Shown here piece by piece: positions 36,071 through 44,580 of a stretch of 64,000 nucleotides of DNA. Below the pieces are notes generated by a model. The model worked only from the letters and a program-made list of their open reading frames with translations. It made no database searches and was not told where the DNA came from. The DNA is from Phyllobacterium sophorae (GTDB lineage Bacteria > Pseudomonadota > Alphaproteobacteria > Rhizobiales > Rhizobiaceae). Every line of letters starts with the position of its first letter. The first letter of the stretch is position 1. A program made the position numbers and the translations under genes. The stretch spans positions 248,001-312,000 of the forward strand of contig NZ_PGGM01000002.1 of NCBI RefSeq assembly GCF_003010965.1, given 5' to 3'.

Positions 36071-37177
36071 ATGTATGTTGCCGTCAAGGGCGGTGAAGCC
36101 GCCATTCGCAATGCGCACAAACTGCTGGCTGACCGCCGCCGTGGTGATCGCTCCGTGCCTGCGATCGGGCTTGAGCAAATCGTCGAGCAGCTGGCGCTGG
36201 CGGTAGACCGCGTGATGGCGGAAGGTTCGCTGTACGACACGGAACTCGCGGCGCTGGCGGTAAAGCAGGCGCGGGGAGACATGATCGAGGCGATCTTTCT
36301 CGTCCGGGCCTATCGCACGACGCTGCCGCGTTTTGGCTATACCAAACCTGTCGAGACTTCGCTGATGGCGATCGAACGCCGCATCTCGGCAACGTTCAAG
36401 GACCTGCCAGGCGGCCAGTTACTGGGACCGACATTTGACTATACCCATCGCCTGTTGGATCCGGAGCTGGCAGGGGATGTCGCGGTAGAAGTCCCTGAAC
36501 GCCGGGTTGAATCGCATGAACAGACACCGCGCGTCACCGACATTCTTGGTCATGACGGCATGATCGAATCTGACGGCGATATGCCAGAGGGGGCCGATAC
36601 CGGCGATCTCACGCGTGAACCTTTGTCGTTTCCGCTGGAGCGCGACTTGCGACTACAGGCGCTGGCGCGCGGCGATGAAGGTTTTCTTCTCGGGCTCGCC
36701 TATTCGACGCAACGCGGCTATGCGCGCAGCCACCCCTTTGCCGGCGAAATCCGCATTGGCGAAGTCGAAGTCGAGCTTGAGGTTGCTGAACTCGATTTTC
36801 CGCTGACGCTTGGCCGCATTCGGGTGACCGAGTGCCAGATGGTCAATCAGTTCAAGGGTTCATCGAGCGAGCCCCCGCAATTTACGCGCGGCTATGGCCT
36901 TGTCTTTGGGCAGAGCGAGCGGAAATCGATGTCGATGGCGTTGTGCGATCGGGCTTTGCGGGCGCGGGAACTAGGCGAAGACATTACTGCTGCAGCACAG
37001 GACGAGGAATTCGTCATTTCCCATAGCGACAATGTGCAGTCGACCGGTTTCGTCGAACATCTGAAACTGCCGCATTACGTCGATTTCCAGGCGGAACTCG
37101 ACCTGATTCGCCGCATGCGCTCCGAGCATGAGCGCCGCCACACCGAAAACAATGGTACTCAAGAGGCAGCAGAATGA
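36071..37177 (+). CDS. phnI: C-P lyase core subunit PhnI (nucleosidase)
   Basis: PhnI has nucleosidase activity and, in the core complex, displaces adenine from ATP with phosphonate. The 368-residue protein begins MYVAVKGGEAAIRNAHKLL, the family start, and has SEPPQFTRGYGLVFGQSERK near residue 275. Length is as in other PhnI. It overlaps phnJ by four bases. Confidence 0.94.
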   Translation: MYVAVKGGEAAIRNAHKLLADRRRGDRSVPAIGLEQIVEQLALAVDRVMAEGSLYDTELAALAVKQARGDMIEAIFLVRAYRTTLPRFGYTKPVETSLMAIERRISATFKDLPGGQLLGPTFDYTHRLLDPELAGDVAVEVPERRVESHEQTPRVTDILGHDGMIESDGDMPEGADTGDLTREPLSFPLERDLRLQALARGDEGFLLGLAYSTQRGYARSHPFAGEIRIGEVEVELEVAELDFPLTLGRIRVTECQMVNQFKGSSSEPPQFTRGYGLVFGQSERKSMSMALCDRALRARELGEDITAAAQDEEFVISHSDNVQSTGFVEHLKLPHYVDFQAELDLIRRMRSEHERRHTENNGTQEAAE

Positions 37178-38046
37178 CAGAGCTTGCGACGTACAATTTC
37201 GCCTATCTTGACGAACAGACGAAGCGGATGATCCGCCGTGCAATTCTCAAGGCCATAGCCATTCCGGGTTATCAGGTGCCTTTCGCCTCTCGCGAAATGC
37301 CGATGCCCTATGGCTGGGGGACAGGCGGCGTCCAGGTGACTGCCGCAGTCATTGGCCCTGACGACACGCTGAAGGTGATCGATCAAGGCGCCGACGACAC
37401 CACCAATGCCGTATCGATCCGGGCCTTTTTCCAGAAGACCGCCAACGTTCGCGTAACCACGAAAACGACGGAAGCGACGATCATCCAGACGCGCCATCGC
37501 ATTCCAGAGGCTGCGCTGCAAGCGGGGCAAACGCTTGTGTATCAGGTGCCAATTCCGGAGCCGCTGCGTTTCCTCGAGCCGCGCGAAACCGAAACGCGAA
37601 AGATGCACGCGCTTGAAGAGTATGGGCTGATGCACGTGAAGCTCTACGAAGACATCGCCCGGCATGGTCATATCGCCACCACCTACGCCTATCCTGTGAA
37701 GGTCGAAGGCCGGTATGTGATGGATCCTTCGCCCACCCCAAAGTTCGATAATCCGAAGATGCACAATTCACCGGCGCTGCAATTGTTCGGGGCAGGGCGC
37801 GAAAAGCGTATCTATGCCATTCCGCCTTATACGGAGGTGGTTAGCCTCGACTTCGAAGATCATCCATTCGAGATCCAGACATTTTCGCAGCCCTGCGCGC
37901 TGTGCGGCGCCAAGGGAAGCTATCTCGACGAGGTCATCCTCGACGACAAGGGCGGCAGCATGTTCGTCTGTTCCGATACGGATTTTTGTGAAGACCGGCA
38001 GGCAGAAGGCCAGCTTTCGGCCAACCCAGCGGAGGCAGCAGAATGA
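37174..38046 (+). CDS. phnJ: C-P lyase radical SAM enzyme PhnJ
   Basis: PhnJ cleaves the carbon-phosphorus bond by radical SAM chemistry. All key residues are present at the same numbers as in the Escherichia coli enzyme: cluster ligands Cys241, Cys244 and Cys266, catalytic Cys272, and Gly32 (site of the glycyl radical) in AIPGYQVPF. The protein has 290 residues. The unusual C-terminal C-x2-C-x21-C cluster separates this family from ordinary radical SAM enzymes. Start and stop overlap phnI and phnK by four bases each. Confidence 0.96.
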   Translation: MTELATYNFAYLDEQTKRMIRRAILKAIAIPGYQVPFASREMPMPYGWGTGGVQVTAAVIGPDDTLKVIDQGADDTTNAVSIRAFFQKTANVRVTTKTTEATIIQTRHRIPEAALQAGQTLVYQVPIPEPLRFLEPRETETRKMHALEEYGLMHVKLYEDIARHGHIATTYAYPVKVEGRYVMDPSPTPKFDNPKMHNSPALQLFGAGREKRIYAIPPYTEVVSLDFEDHPFEIQTFSQPCALCGAKGSYLDEVILDDKGGSMFVCSDTDFCEDRQAEGQLSANPAEAAE

Positions 38047-38819
38047 GCGAGACACCACTCCTTAAAGTCAGTTCGCTTTCGAAATTCTACGGGAGCCGGA
38101 TCGGCTGCCAGAACGTCACATTCGAGTTATGGCCGGGTGAGGTCCTTGCTGTCGTGGGCGAATCCGGTTCGGGCAAGACGACGCTGCTTAATTGCCTGGC
38201 GACGCGGCTTGCGCCATCTGCCGGGTCGGTGGAATACCGGATGCGTGACGGTCAATTCCGCGACCTCTACCGCATGAGCGAGGCCGAACGGCGTTTCCTG
38301 ATGCGCACCGATTGGGGGTTTGTCCACCAGAATCCTGCCGATGGATTGCGGATGACTGTCTCTGCCGGCGCCAATGTTGGCGAACGGTTGATGGCAGTCG
38401 GCGACCGGCACTATGGCAAGATCCGCGCCACCGCGACCGATTGGCTGGGCCGGGTGGAGATTGCCGAGGACCGTATCGACGATCAGCCGCGCGCTTTCTC
38501 CGGCGGCATGCGCCAGCGCCTGCAAATTGCCCGCAACCTTGTGACCAGCCCACGTCTTGTCTTCATGGACGAGCCAACCGGAGGTCTCGATGTATCGGTG
38601 CAGGCAAGGCTGCTCGATCTTCTGCGCGGCCTCGTCAATGATCTCGGTCTCGCAGCAATCGTCGTTACGCATGATCTTGCGGTGGCACGTCTTCTCTCGC
38701 ACCGCATAATGGTGATGAAGGATGGCCATATCGTCGAAACAGGTCTCACCGACCGCGTGCTGGACGACCCGCAGGCGCCTTACACCCAGCTTCTCGTCTC
38801 TTCCATTTTGCAGGTCTAG
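38043..38819 (+). CDS. phnK: C-P lyase ATP-binding subunit PhnK
   Basis: PhnK is an ABC-type ATPase that docks on the PhnJ face of the core complex and is not a transporter component. The 258 residues show Walker A GESGSGKTT, signature FSGGMRQRLQIARNL and Walker B LVFMDEPTGGLD. It overlaps phnJ by four bases and is separated from phnL by a palindromic repeat. Confidence 0.93.
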   Translation: MSETPLLKVSSLSKFYGSRIGCQNVTFELWPGEVLAVVGESGSGKTTLLNCLATRLAPSAGSVEYRMRDGQFRDLYRMSEAERRFLMRTDWGFVHQNPADGLRMTVSAGANVGERLMAVGDRHYGKIRATATDWLGRVEIAEDRIDDQPRAFSGGMRQRLQIARNLVTSPRLVFMDEPTGGLDVSVQARLLDLLRGLVNDLGLAAIVVTHDLAVARLLSHRIMVMKDGHIVETGLTDRVLDDPQAPYTQLLVSSILQV

Positions 38820-38821
38820 AA

Positions 38822-38864
38822 GCAATTCCAGGAAAATGTGCAGCGGTTTTCTGTCCGGAATTGC
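38822..38864. repeat. Palindromic intergenic repeat between phnK and phnL
   Basis: Outer arms GCAATTCC (38822-38829) and GGAATTGC (38857-38864) and inner arms GAAAA and TTTTC make a 43-nt interrupted palindrome, followed by GATAAAACAAA. I recognise this pattern as a dispersed palindromic element common between genes in rhizobial genomes. I found no second copy in this window. It sits three bases after the phnK stop and may form an RNA hairpin that separates phnK and phnL expression. Confidence 0.6.
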
Positions 38865-38886
38865 GATAAAACAAAAAGGTAAAATC

Positions 38887-39597
38887 ATGCCGACACCTCT
38901 CGTTGTTTCCGATGTCGCCAAGAGCTTCACCATGCATCTGCGTGACGGCATTCGACTGCCCGTCGTGGCAAACGTCTCCTTCTCCATCAAGGCCGGTGAA
39001 TGCGCGGTGCTTGGTGGTCCATCCGGGGCTGGCAAGAGCTCGATCCTGAAAATGATCTACGGCAATTATGCCGTGGATGCCGGCCAGATCATTGTGCCGT
39101 ACCGCGATCGGCTGATTGATGTCGCAGCTGCCGATCCGCGCACCATGCTCGGCATTCGACGCGACATGATCGGGTACGTCAGCCAGTTCTTGCGCACCGT
39201 GCCGCGTGTTGCGGCATTGGACGTGGTGGCCGAACCGCTGATCGCGCGCGGTGTGGATCGCACCGGGGCCCGCGACAAGGCAGCGTCATTGCTTGCCGGG
39301 CTCAACCTGCCGGAACGTTTGTGGTCGCTACCGCCGGCCACATTTTCCGGTGGTGAGCAGCAGCGCGTCAATATTGCACGCGGCTTCATTACCGACCATC
39401 CGATCCTGCTGCTCGATGAGCCGACAGCATCTCTCGACGCCAAGAACCGCGATGTCGTTGTCTCGATGATACAGCAGAAGAAGGCTTCCGGCGTTGCCAT
39501 GCTCGGGATCTTCCACGACGAGGACGTGCGTGAGGCTGTTGCCGATCGCATTATCGATGTTACGGCGTTTTCAGTATCAAACGAGGCTGCAGCATGA
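38887..39597 (+). CDS. phnL: C-P lyase ATP-binding subunit PhnL
   Basis: PhnL is the second ABC-type ATPase of the C-P lyase pathway. The 236 residues have Walker [11 protein letters not shown], signature [15 protein letters not shown] and Walker [14 protein letters not shown] chose the ATG at 38887 since homology starts with it ([17 protein letters not shown]); the frame is open through the upstream repeat. The stop overlaps the next gene by four bases. Confidence 0.93.
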   Translation: MPTPLVVSDVAKSFTMHLRDGIRLPVVANVSFSIKAGECAVLGGPSGAGKSSILKMIYGNYAVDAGQIIVPYRDRLIDVAAADPRTMLGIRRDMIGYVSQFLRTVPRVAALDVVAEPLIARGVDRTGARDKAASLLAGLNLPERLWSLPPATFSGGEQQRVNIARGFITDHPILLLDEPTASLDAKNRDVVVSMIQQKKASGVAMLGIFHDEDVREAVADRIIDVTAFSVSNEAAA

Positions 39598-40208
39598 CCA
39601 GGCTTTCAGAAACGCCGTTCATTCACGCGACCGCGTCTGTTCATGATTGCCAACTCGGTCGATACACGGAAATCTCCGAGCGCTGCCGCATCAGCGAAGC
39701 CATCCTTGGCGACTACTCCTACATCATGCAGGACGGTGCTGTCTGGTGCGCAACCATAGGCAAATTCGCGAACATCGCCGCGAGCGTTCGCATCAACGCG
39801 CCCAATCATCCGACATGGCGGCCGACACTGCATCATTTCACCTACCGATCCAGTGACTATTGGGAAGATGCCGGCGTCGACGAGGCATTTTTCGAATGGC
39901 GCCGGACGAACTTCGTCACCATTGGCCACGACGTCTGGATCGGCCATGGCGCAACCATTTTGCCGGGTGTCACCGTTGGCAACGGGGCTGTGATCGGGGC
40001 GGGGGCGGTCGTCTCCAAGGATGTCGTGCCCTACACCATTGTCGGCGGGGTTCCCGCCCGCAAAATCCGCGATCGCTTTGATGGGAAAACGGCTGAACGC
40101 CTGCAGATCCTGGCATGGTGGGACTGGGATCACGCAAAATTGCGCATGGCTCTCGATGACTTCCGCACGTTGGATATCGAGGCTTTTCTAGAGAAACATT
40201 CAGCCTGA
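39594..40208 (+). CDS. Hexapeptide-repeat transferase of phosphonate operons
   Basis: This 204-residue protein is a left-handed beta-helix acyltransferase. Hexapeptide turns are visible at about residues 15-70 and 100-150 ([20 protein letters not shown], then [20 protein letters not shown]). It corresponds to the group found in alphaproteobacterial phn operons in place of the GNAT-type PhnO. A likely job is acetylation of aminoalkylphosphonates, but this is inference. It overlaps phnL by four bases. Confidence 0.85.
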   Translation: MTRLSETPFIHATASVHDCQLGRYTEISERCRISEAILGDYSYIMQDGAVWCATIGKFANIAASVRINAPNHPTWRPTLHHFTYRSSDYWEDAGVDEAFFEWRRTNFVTIGHDVWIGHGATILPGVTVGNGAVIGAGAVVSKDVVPYTIVGGVPARKIRDRFDGKTAERLQILAWWDWDHAKLRMALDDFRTLDIEAFLEKHSA

Positions 40209-40224
40209 TCAAAGCTTTACACAG

Positions 40225-40264
40225 TTGTCACGCAACTGAAATCAAACTGCCATCGCAGCTTCAC
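40225..40264 (+). promoter_or_regulatory. Tandem Pho-box-like repeats upstream of phnC
   Basis: Four heptamers recur every 11 bp: TTGTCAC (40225), CTGAAAT (40236), CTGCCAT (40247) and GCTTCAC (40258). The best one differs from CTGTCAT at one base; the others at two to four. The row ends 41 nt before phnC, so PhoB control of phnCDE is plausible. The same DNA holds a perfect inverted repeat, CAGTTG-TCACG-CAACTG (40222-40238), which may be an alternative site. Confidence 0.5.
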
Positions 40265-40305
40265 ACAATCGCTTTACGACAGTTCAAGGCCAAAGGGATG
40301 AACTG

Positions 40306-41139
40306 ATGCTGAAGATTGAAAATGTGACGAGGCGTTTTGGCAAGTTCACTGCCATCGACGATGTCAATTTGGAAATCCCGCAAGGTCAGATGGTTGGTAT
40401 TATCGGCCGTTCAGGCGCGGGCAAATCGACCCTGCTGCGCATGATCAACCGGCTGGTCGATCCCTCCGAAGGGTCAATCTTCTTTGAGGGAACCAATGTT
40501 GCGCAATTGAGAGGTTCGCAGTTGCGAAATTGGCAGCGTGACTGTGCGATGATCTTCCAGCAATTCAACCTTGTGCCGCGCCTTGATGTTCTCACCAATG
40601 TGCTGCTTGGCCGTCTCAATCACCGGTCGACCATCAAGAGCCTTTTCGGCATGTTCTCTCGCGAGGAACGCGCCATGGCGATCGCTGCTCTCGAGCGGCT
40701 GGATATCGCCAAGACCGCCTTGCAACGGGCCGGAACGCTCTCCGGAGGGCAGCAGCAACGCGTGGCCATCGCACGCGCCCTCATGCAAAACCCCAAGATC
40801 ATTCTTGCCGACGAACCCATCGCCTCGCTCGATCCACGCAATGCCCAGGTTGTGATGGAGGCGCTGCGTGACATCAATGAGAAGGAAGGTCTGACAGTTG
40901 TCACCAACCTGCACACGCTCGATACGGCGCGGCATTTCTGTCAGCGGATCATCGGCATGCAGGGTGGCAAAGTTGTCTTCGACGGAACGCCGGACGACCT
41001 GACAGAACTTGCTGCGCGCCGCATCTATGGCGCCGACGGTATCAAGGACGCGTTTTCAGAAGCCATTACATCGACAAGCATCAGCCGCGGCGCACCAAAG
41101 CCGATACCGGAGCTGGAGGCCATTCTGGCCGCGCGTTGA
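40306..41139 (+). CDS. phnC: Phosphonate ABC transporter ATPase PhnC
   Basis: PhnC energises phosphonate (and often phosphite or phosphate ester) import. The 277 residues show Walker [10 protein letters not shown], a Q-loop in [18 protein letters not shown], signature [15 protein letters not shown] and Walker [14 protein letters not shown] 97-nt gap with Pho-box-like repeats separates it from the C-P lyase genes; phnD follows after 85 nt. Confidence 0.95.
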   Translation: MLKIENVTRRFGKFTAIDDVNLEIPQGQMVGIIGRSGAGKSTLLRMINRLVDPSEGSIFFEGTNVAQLRGSQLRNWQRDCAMIFQQFNLVPRLDVLTNVLLGRLNHRSTIKSLFGMFSREERAMAIAALERLDIAKTALQRAGTLSGGQQQRVAIARALMQNPKIILADEPIASLDPRNAQVVMEALRDINEKEGLTVVTNLHTLDTARHFCQRIIGMQGGKVVFDGTPDDLTELAARRIYGADGIKDAFSEAITSTSISRGAPKPIPELEAILAAR

Positions 41140-41224
41140 GCGCAACGAGATCGTCTCGCCCACGTACGGGCTCATATGAAAATAGATCGCAAACCCATTT
41201 TTGGACGTTTGACAGGAGAGAACC

Positions 41225-42139
41225 ATGTTGCTCAAGAAAGCCCTACTGAGTGCAATCGCAATCGGCGCAATGCTCGCTGGTTCGATGGCCCGCGCTGAAA
41301 ACCTCGAAACATTCCGCGTTGGCATTATCGGTGGCGAAAATGAGGCCGATCGCCTGCGCAATTATCAGTGCATTGTCGATCAGCTGCCGAAGGTCCTCGG
41401 CGTCAAGGAAGTGAAGCTTTTCCCGGCGACCGATTATGACGGCGTTATCCAAGGTCTGCTAGGCGGTACACTCGATTATGCAGAACTTGGCGCGTCCGGT
41501 TTTGCAAAAATCTACCTGACCAACCCAAAGGCGGTCGAGCCAATCCTGACGACGGTTCAGACCGATGGTGCGACCGGGTATTATTCGATCATGGTTGCCC
41601 GCAAGGACAGCGGCATCAAGTCTCTCGCTGACATGAAGGGCAAAAAGCTTGGTTTTGCTGATCCGGATTCCACGTCCGGCTATCTTATCCCTGTGACTTC
41701 ACTCCCGAAGGACATCAAGACTTCAGTCAAGGATTACTTCAGCGAAACGGGTTTCGGTGGCGGTCACGAGAACCTCGTGCTGGCCGTCAAGGACGGCAAG
41801 TTCGATGCCGGCACCACCTTTGGTTCGGGTGTTGGTAAATTTGACGAAGGCTATACATCAGGCAACCTGCGCAAAATGGTCGACAAAGGTGTCATCGACA
41901 TGAAGGACTTTGTCGAACTATGGAAATCGCCGCTCATTCCGAACGGTCCGATCGTTGTTCGCACATCGCTCGACAGCAACCTGAAGTCCAAATTCAAAGA
42001 CTACATGATGAACTTGCCGAAGTCCGATCCCGCCTGCTTTGCAGCGACAATGGGCGGTGACTTCAAAGGTTATACGGAAGTGAACACCGAATTCTATCAG
42101 CCGATCATTGACGCCCGCAAGGCTCAGATCGGCGGATAA
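41225..42139 (+). CDS. phnD: Phosphonate ABC transporter binding protein PhnD
   Basis: Periplasmic ligand-binding subunit. The 304 residues begin with a signal peptide (residues 1-23, ending SMARA) and then RVGIIGGENEADRLRNYQC; the middle has GYYSIMVARKDSGIKSLADM and KKLGFADPDSTSGYLIP, the ligand-site signature of phosphonate binding proteins. GACAGGAGAGAACC precedes the ATG. A terminator-like hairpin follows directly, which should raise PhnD above the permeases. Confidence 0.94.
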   Translation: MLLKKALLSAIAIGAMLAGSMARAENLETFRVGIIGGENEADRLRNYQCIVDQLPKVLGVKEVKLFPATDYDGVIQGLLGGTLDYAELGASGFAKIYLTNPKAVEPILTTVQTDGATGYYSIMVARKDSGIKSLADMKGKKLGFADPDSTSGYLIPVTSLPKDIKTSVKDYFSETGFGGGHENLVLAVKDGKFDAGTTFGSGVGKFDEGYTSGNLRKMVDKGVIDMKDFVELWKSPLIPNGPIVVRTSLDSNLKSKFKDYMMNLPKSDPACFAATMGGDFKGYTEVNTEFYQPIIDARKAQIGG

Positions 42140-42155
42140 TTTCACAAAAACCGCC

Positions 42156-42193
42156 CACGGCCAGTTCCCCCGGGATCTGGCCGTGATTTTTTT
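42156..42193 (+). terminator. Terminator-like hairpin between phnD and phnE1
   Basis: CACGGCCAG (42156-42164) pairs perfectly with CTGGCCGTG (42177-42185) across a 12-nt loop and is followed by ATTTTTTT. This is a good intrinsic terminator. As phnE1 starts only 22 nt later with no separate promoter evident, it probably ends only part of the transcripts. Confidence 0.85.
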
Positions 42194-42214
42194 GTGCCCT
42201 GGAAGGATAGATCA

Positions 42215-43183
42215 ATGAGCCGAGCCATTTCCGCCGAGCTTTCCGCTGACGGCATCCAGATCGAACGGCACTGGCAGGAGCTCGCCGCCCGCCGCCGCGC
42301 TTATTCCTGGCTCATCTCGATATGCCTGCTGGTTGCAGTGGCTGGCTCCCTCTGGTTCGCCAATGAGTCAAATGCCGGCAAATTCTTCGACCGGCTGCCA
42401 CATTTTTTCGATTTTGCGGGCGATCTCATTCCGCGTGACGGCTGGGAAGTCTGGCGTGCCATGTTCGATCTGCCATCGCCCTATTTCGACGGAAGTATGA
42501 AATATGATTATCCGGAGGGGCGGGTCTATCTGTTTGGCGGATTCTACTTTCCGGAATATTTCTATAAAATGCTGGAAACGCTCAATATTGCGATCCTTTC
42601 CACGCTCGTTGGCTTTATTTTCGGCTTCCTGCTCTGCTTTCTCGCCGCCAAGAATCTGGTGAAGAGCAAGCTGATCCGTTTCGCGGCGCGCCGCTACATG
42701 GAAATCCTGCGTGCATTCCCCGAAATCGTCATCGCCGGCTTCTTTGCGGCGATATTGTCACTGGGCCCGATCCCCGCAATGTTCGCCGTCGGCATCCACA
42801 CGATTGGAGCGCTGGGCAAGCTGTTCTTCGAAGTCGTCGAGAATGCAGATATGAAAGCGGATGAAGGTCTGCGGGCCGTTGGAGCAAACTGGTTCGAACG
42901 GGTCGGCTTCGGCATTGTCCCGCAGGTCATGCCGAACTTCATGTCCTACGCACTGCTCCGTCTGGAAATCAATGTCCGCGCCTCGACCATTATCGGTGCT
43001 GTCGGTGGTGGCGGAATTGGCGAGGAGTTGCGGCTGTCGATCGGCCGGGGCCATCAGGCAAAGACGCTCGCCATCGTGCTGCTGTTGCTGGTGACGATCA
43101 TCGCCGTCGATCAATTTTCCGCCTGGTTGCGCCGCCGTCTTGTCGGCAATCAGGCCTTCGCTTTTGGTGGGAAGCAATCATGA
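42215..43183 (+). CDS. phnE: Phosphonate ABC transporter permease PhnE1
   Basis: A 322-residue inner-membrane permease with an N-terminal segment (SWLISICLLVAVAGSLWFA) and five more in the binding-protein-dependent transport domain; the EAA-type loop contains DEGLRAVGANWFERVGFGIV. GGAAGGA lies nine bases before the ATG at 42215; a GTG seven codons upstream is in frame but overlaps that site. The stop overlaps phnE2 by four bases, so the two permeases are coupled. Confidence 0.92.
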   Translation: MSRAISAELSADGIQIERHWQELAARRRAYSWLISICLLVAVAGSLWFANESNAGKFFDRLPHFFDFAGDLIPRDGWEVWRAMFDLPSPYFDGSMKYDYPEGRVYLFGGFYFPEYFYKMLETLNIAILSTLVGFIFGFLLCFLAAKNLVKSKLIRFAARRYMEILRAFPEIVIAGFFAAILSLGPIPAMFAVGIHTIGALGKLFFEVVENADMKADEGLRAVGANWFERVGFGIVPQVMPNFMSYALLRLEINVRASTIIGAVGGGGIGEELRLSIGRGHQAKTLAIVLLLLVTIIAVDQFSAWLRRRLVGNQAFAFGGKQS

Positions 43184-44514
43184 ATGCACTCTCGTCCGCC
43201 GCCATCACCGATTTTGAAACGCGCCACCCTGCTGTCTTCAACCCACCCGTGTGGAAGCGCTTTATGCCGCTTCTGATCGGTGCTGGCATTGTACTTTATG
43301 TCGTTTATTGCTGGTGGTTCTTTTCCATAGGAGCCGTGCTTTCCAGCGGCCAATGGCAGCGCGCCGAACTCTATGCACGCGACTGGGTTTCCTACGCAGT
43401 CAGAACGACCGTACGCATGTCGCCCACAGCAACAACAGTCACATATCCGCGGTTTTCCGAGCTCGGCGACAATCCAAAACCGGATTGGGTGGTTCAAAAC
43501 GGCAACAATGTCGCCATATCGTTCGGCGCGGGCAAATCGCTTGATATCAATGACAGCCGCGTGATCGCCACACGCAATGGCGAAAGCCTGACGGTTCTGA
43601 TCGCAGCCGACGGTGCCAAGCCTCAAGGGGCGCTGCCTGAATGGGCGACGCTGAAAGAGGATCAGGTGACCGTCACTTTCGGTTTCGCCGGTCAGGCGGA
43701 CATCATTCCGGAACGCGTTGTGGTGAGCCGGCGGTTTCCCGGATGGGCGAATTTTGTGTTCGATACCAATTCGCCATTCTGGAACAAGTCATTCGGCGAA
43801 GTGGCATCGATGATCACAAGCGGCGAACGCATCAAGCCGGAAATGTCCAATGCTGCCCTCGCATTCGACAATATCTGGTACAATTCGTCATGGCAGCACG
43901 GCGACGTCTGGACGAAGCTGATGCAAACCATCGTCATGGCCTTCATGGGAACGCTGCTTGCGTCACTGGTTTCGTTTCCGTTAGCATTTATTGCCGCCCG
44001 CAACATCATGCCGAATTTCTTCGCCAACCAGATCACCAAGCGCTTCTTCGATTTCTTGCGATCGGTCGATATGCTGATCTGGGCGCTGTTCTTCACCCGT
44101 GCCTTTGGTCCTGGGCCGCTCGCCGGTATCTCGGCCATCTTCTTCACAGATACAGGCACCTTGGGCAAAGTCTATTCCGAGACCTTGGAAAATATCGACG
44201 ACAAGCAGCGCGAGGGTGTGAAATCAGTCGGTGCCTCGCCATTGAATGTGCAGCGTTACGGTGTCGTGCCTCAGGTACTGCCGGTCTTTGCCAGCCAGGC
44301 GCTGTATTTCTGGGAGTCCAATACGCGGTCCGCGACCATCATCGGTGCAGTGGGGGCAGGCGGCATTGGTCTCAAGCTCTGGGAGGCTATGCGTACAAAC
44401 ACCAACTGGCACAATGTCGCCTATATGGTGGTGCTCATTCTTGCGGTGATCTTCATTTTTGACAACATATCCAACGCGCTGCGCTCACGCTTGATGGGAA
44501 GGCAGCAGCATTGA
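43180..44514 (+). CDS. phnE: Phosphonate ABC transporter permease PhnE2 with large soluble insert
   Basis: The second permease has 444 residues, more than 100 longer than PhnE1. A membrane segment at about 26-50 is followed by about 200 mostly polar residues (roughly 55-240) before the conserved permease domain, in which EGVKSVGASPLNVQRYGVVP is the EAA-type loop. By topology the insert would lie in the periplasm. Rhizobial phnE2 proteins commonly have this form. It probably makes a heterodimer with PhnE1. Confidence 0.9.
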   Translation: MNALSSAAITDFETRHPAVFNPPVWKRFMPLLIGAGIVLYVVYCWWFFSIGAVLSSGQWQRAELYARDWVSYAVRTTVRMSPTATTVTYPRFSELGDNPKPDWVVQNGNNVAISFGAGKSLDINDSRVIATRNGESLTVLIAADGAKPQGALPEWATLKEDQVTVTFGFAGQADIIPERVVVSRRFPGWANFVFDTNSPFWNKSFGEVASMITSGERIKPEMSNAALAFDNIWYNSSWQHGDVWTKLMQTIVMAFMGTLLASLVSFPLAFIAARNIMPNFFANQITKRFFDFLRSVDMLIWALFFTRAFGPGPLAGISAIFFTDTGTLGKVYSETLENIDDKQREGVKSVGASPLNVQRYGVVPQVLPVFASQALYFWESNTRSATIIGAVGAGGIGLKLWEAMRTNTNWHNVAYMVVLILAVIFIFDNISNALRSRLMGRQQH

Positions 44515-44580
44515 GGCAGGTTGTGTTCAAAGGCTTGTCATAATCGGAGCGTAACGCGAGAGTGTTCCGGAGGAATCAAT

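Noticed and set aside
36071..37177. Recent horizontal transfer of the phn locus
   Set aside because: Base composition and codon use look like the flanks, and there are no integrase, IS or tRNA borders. The single palindromic repeat between phnK and phnL is not evidence of island transfer.
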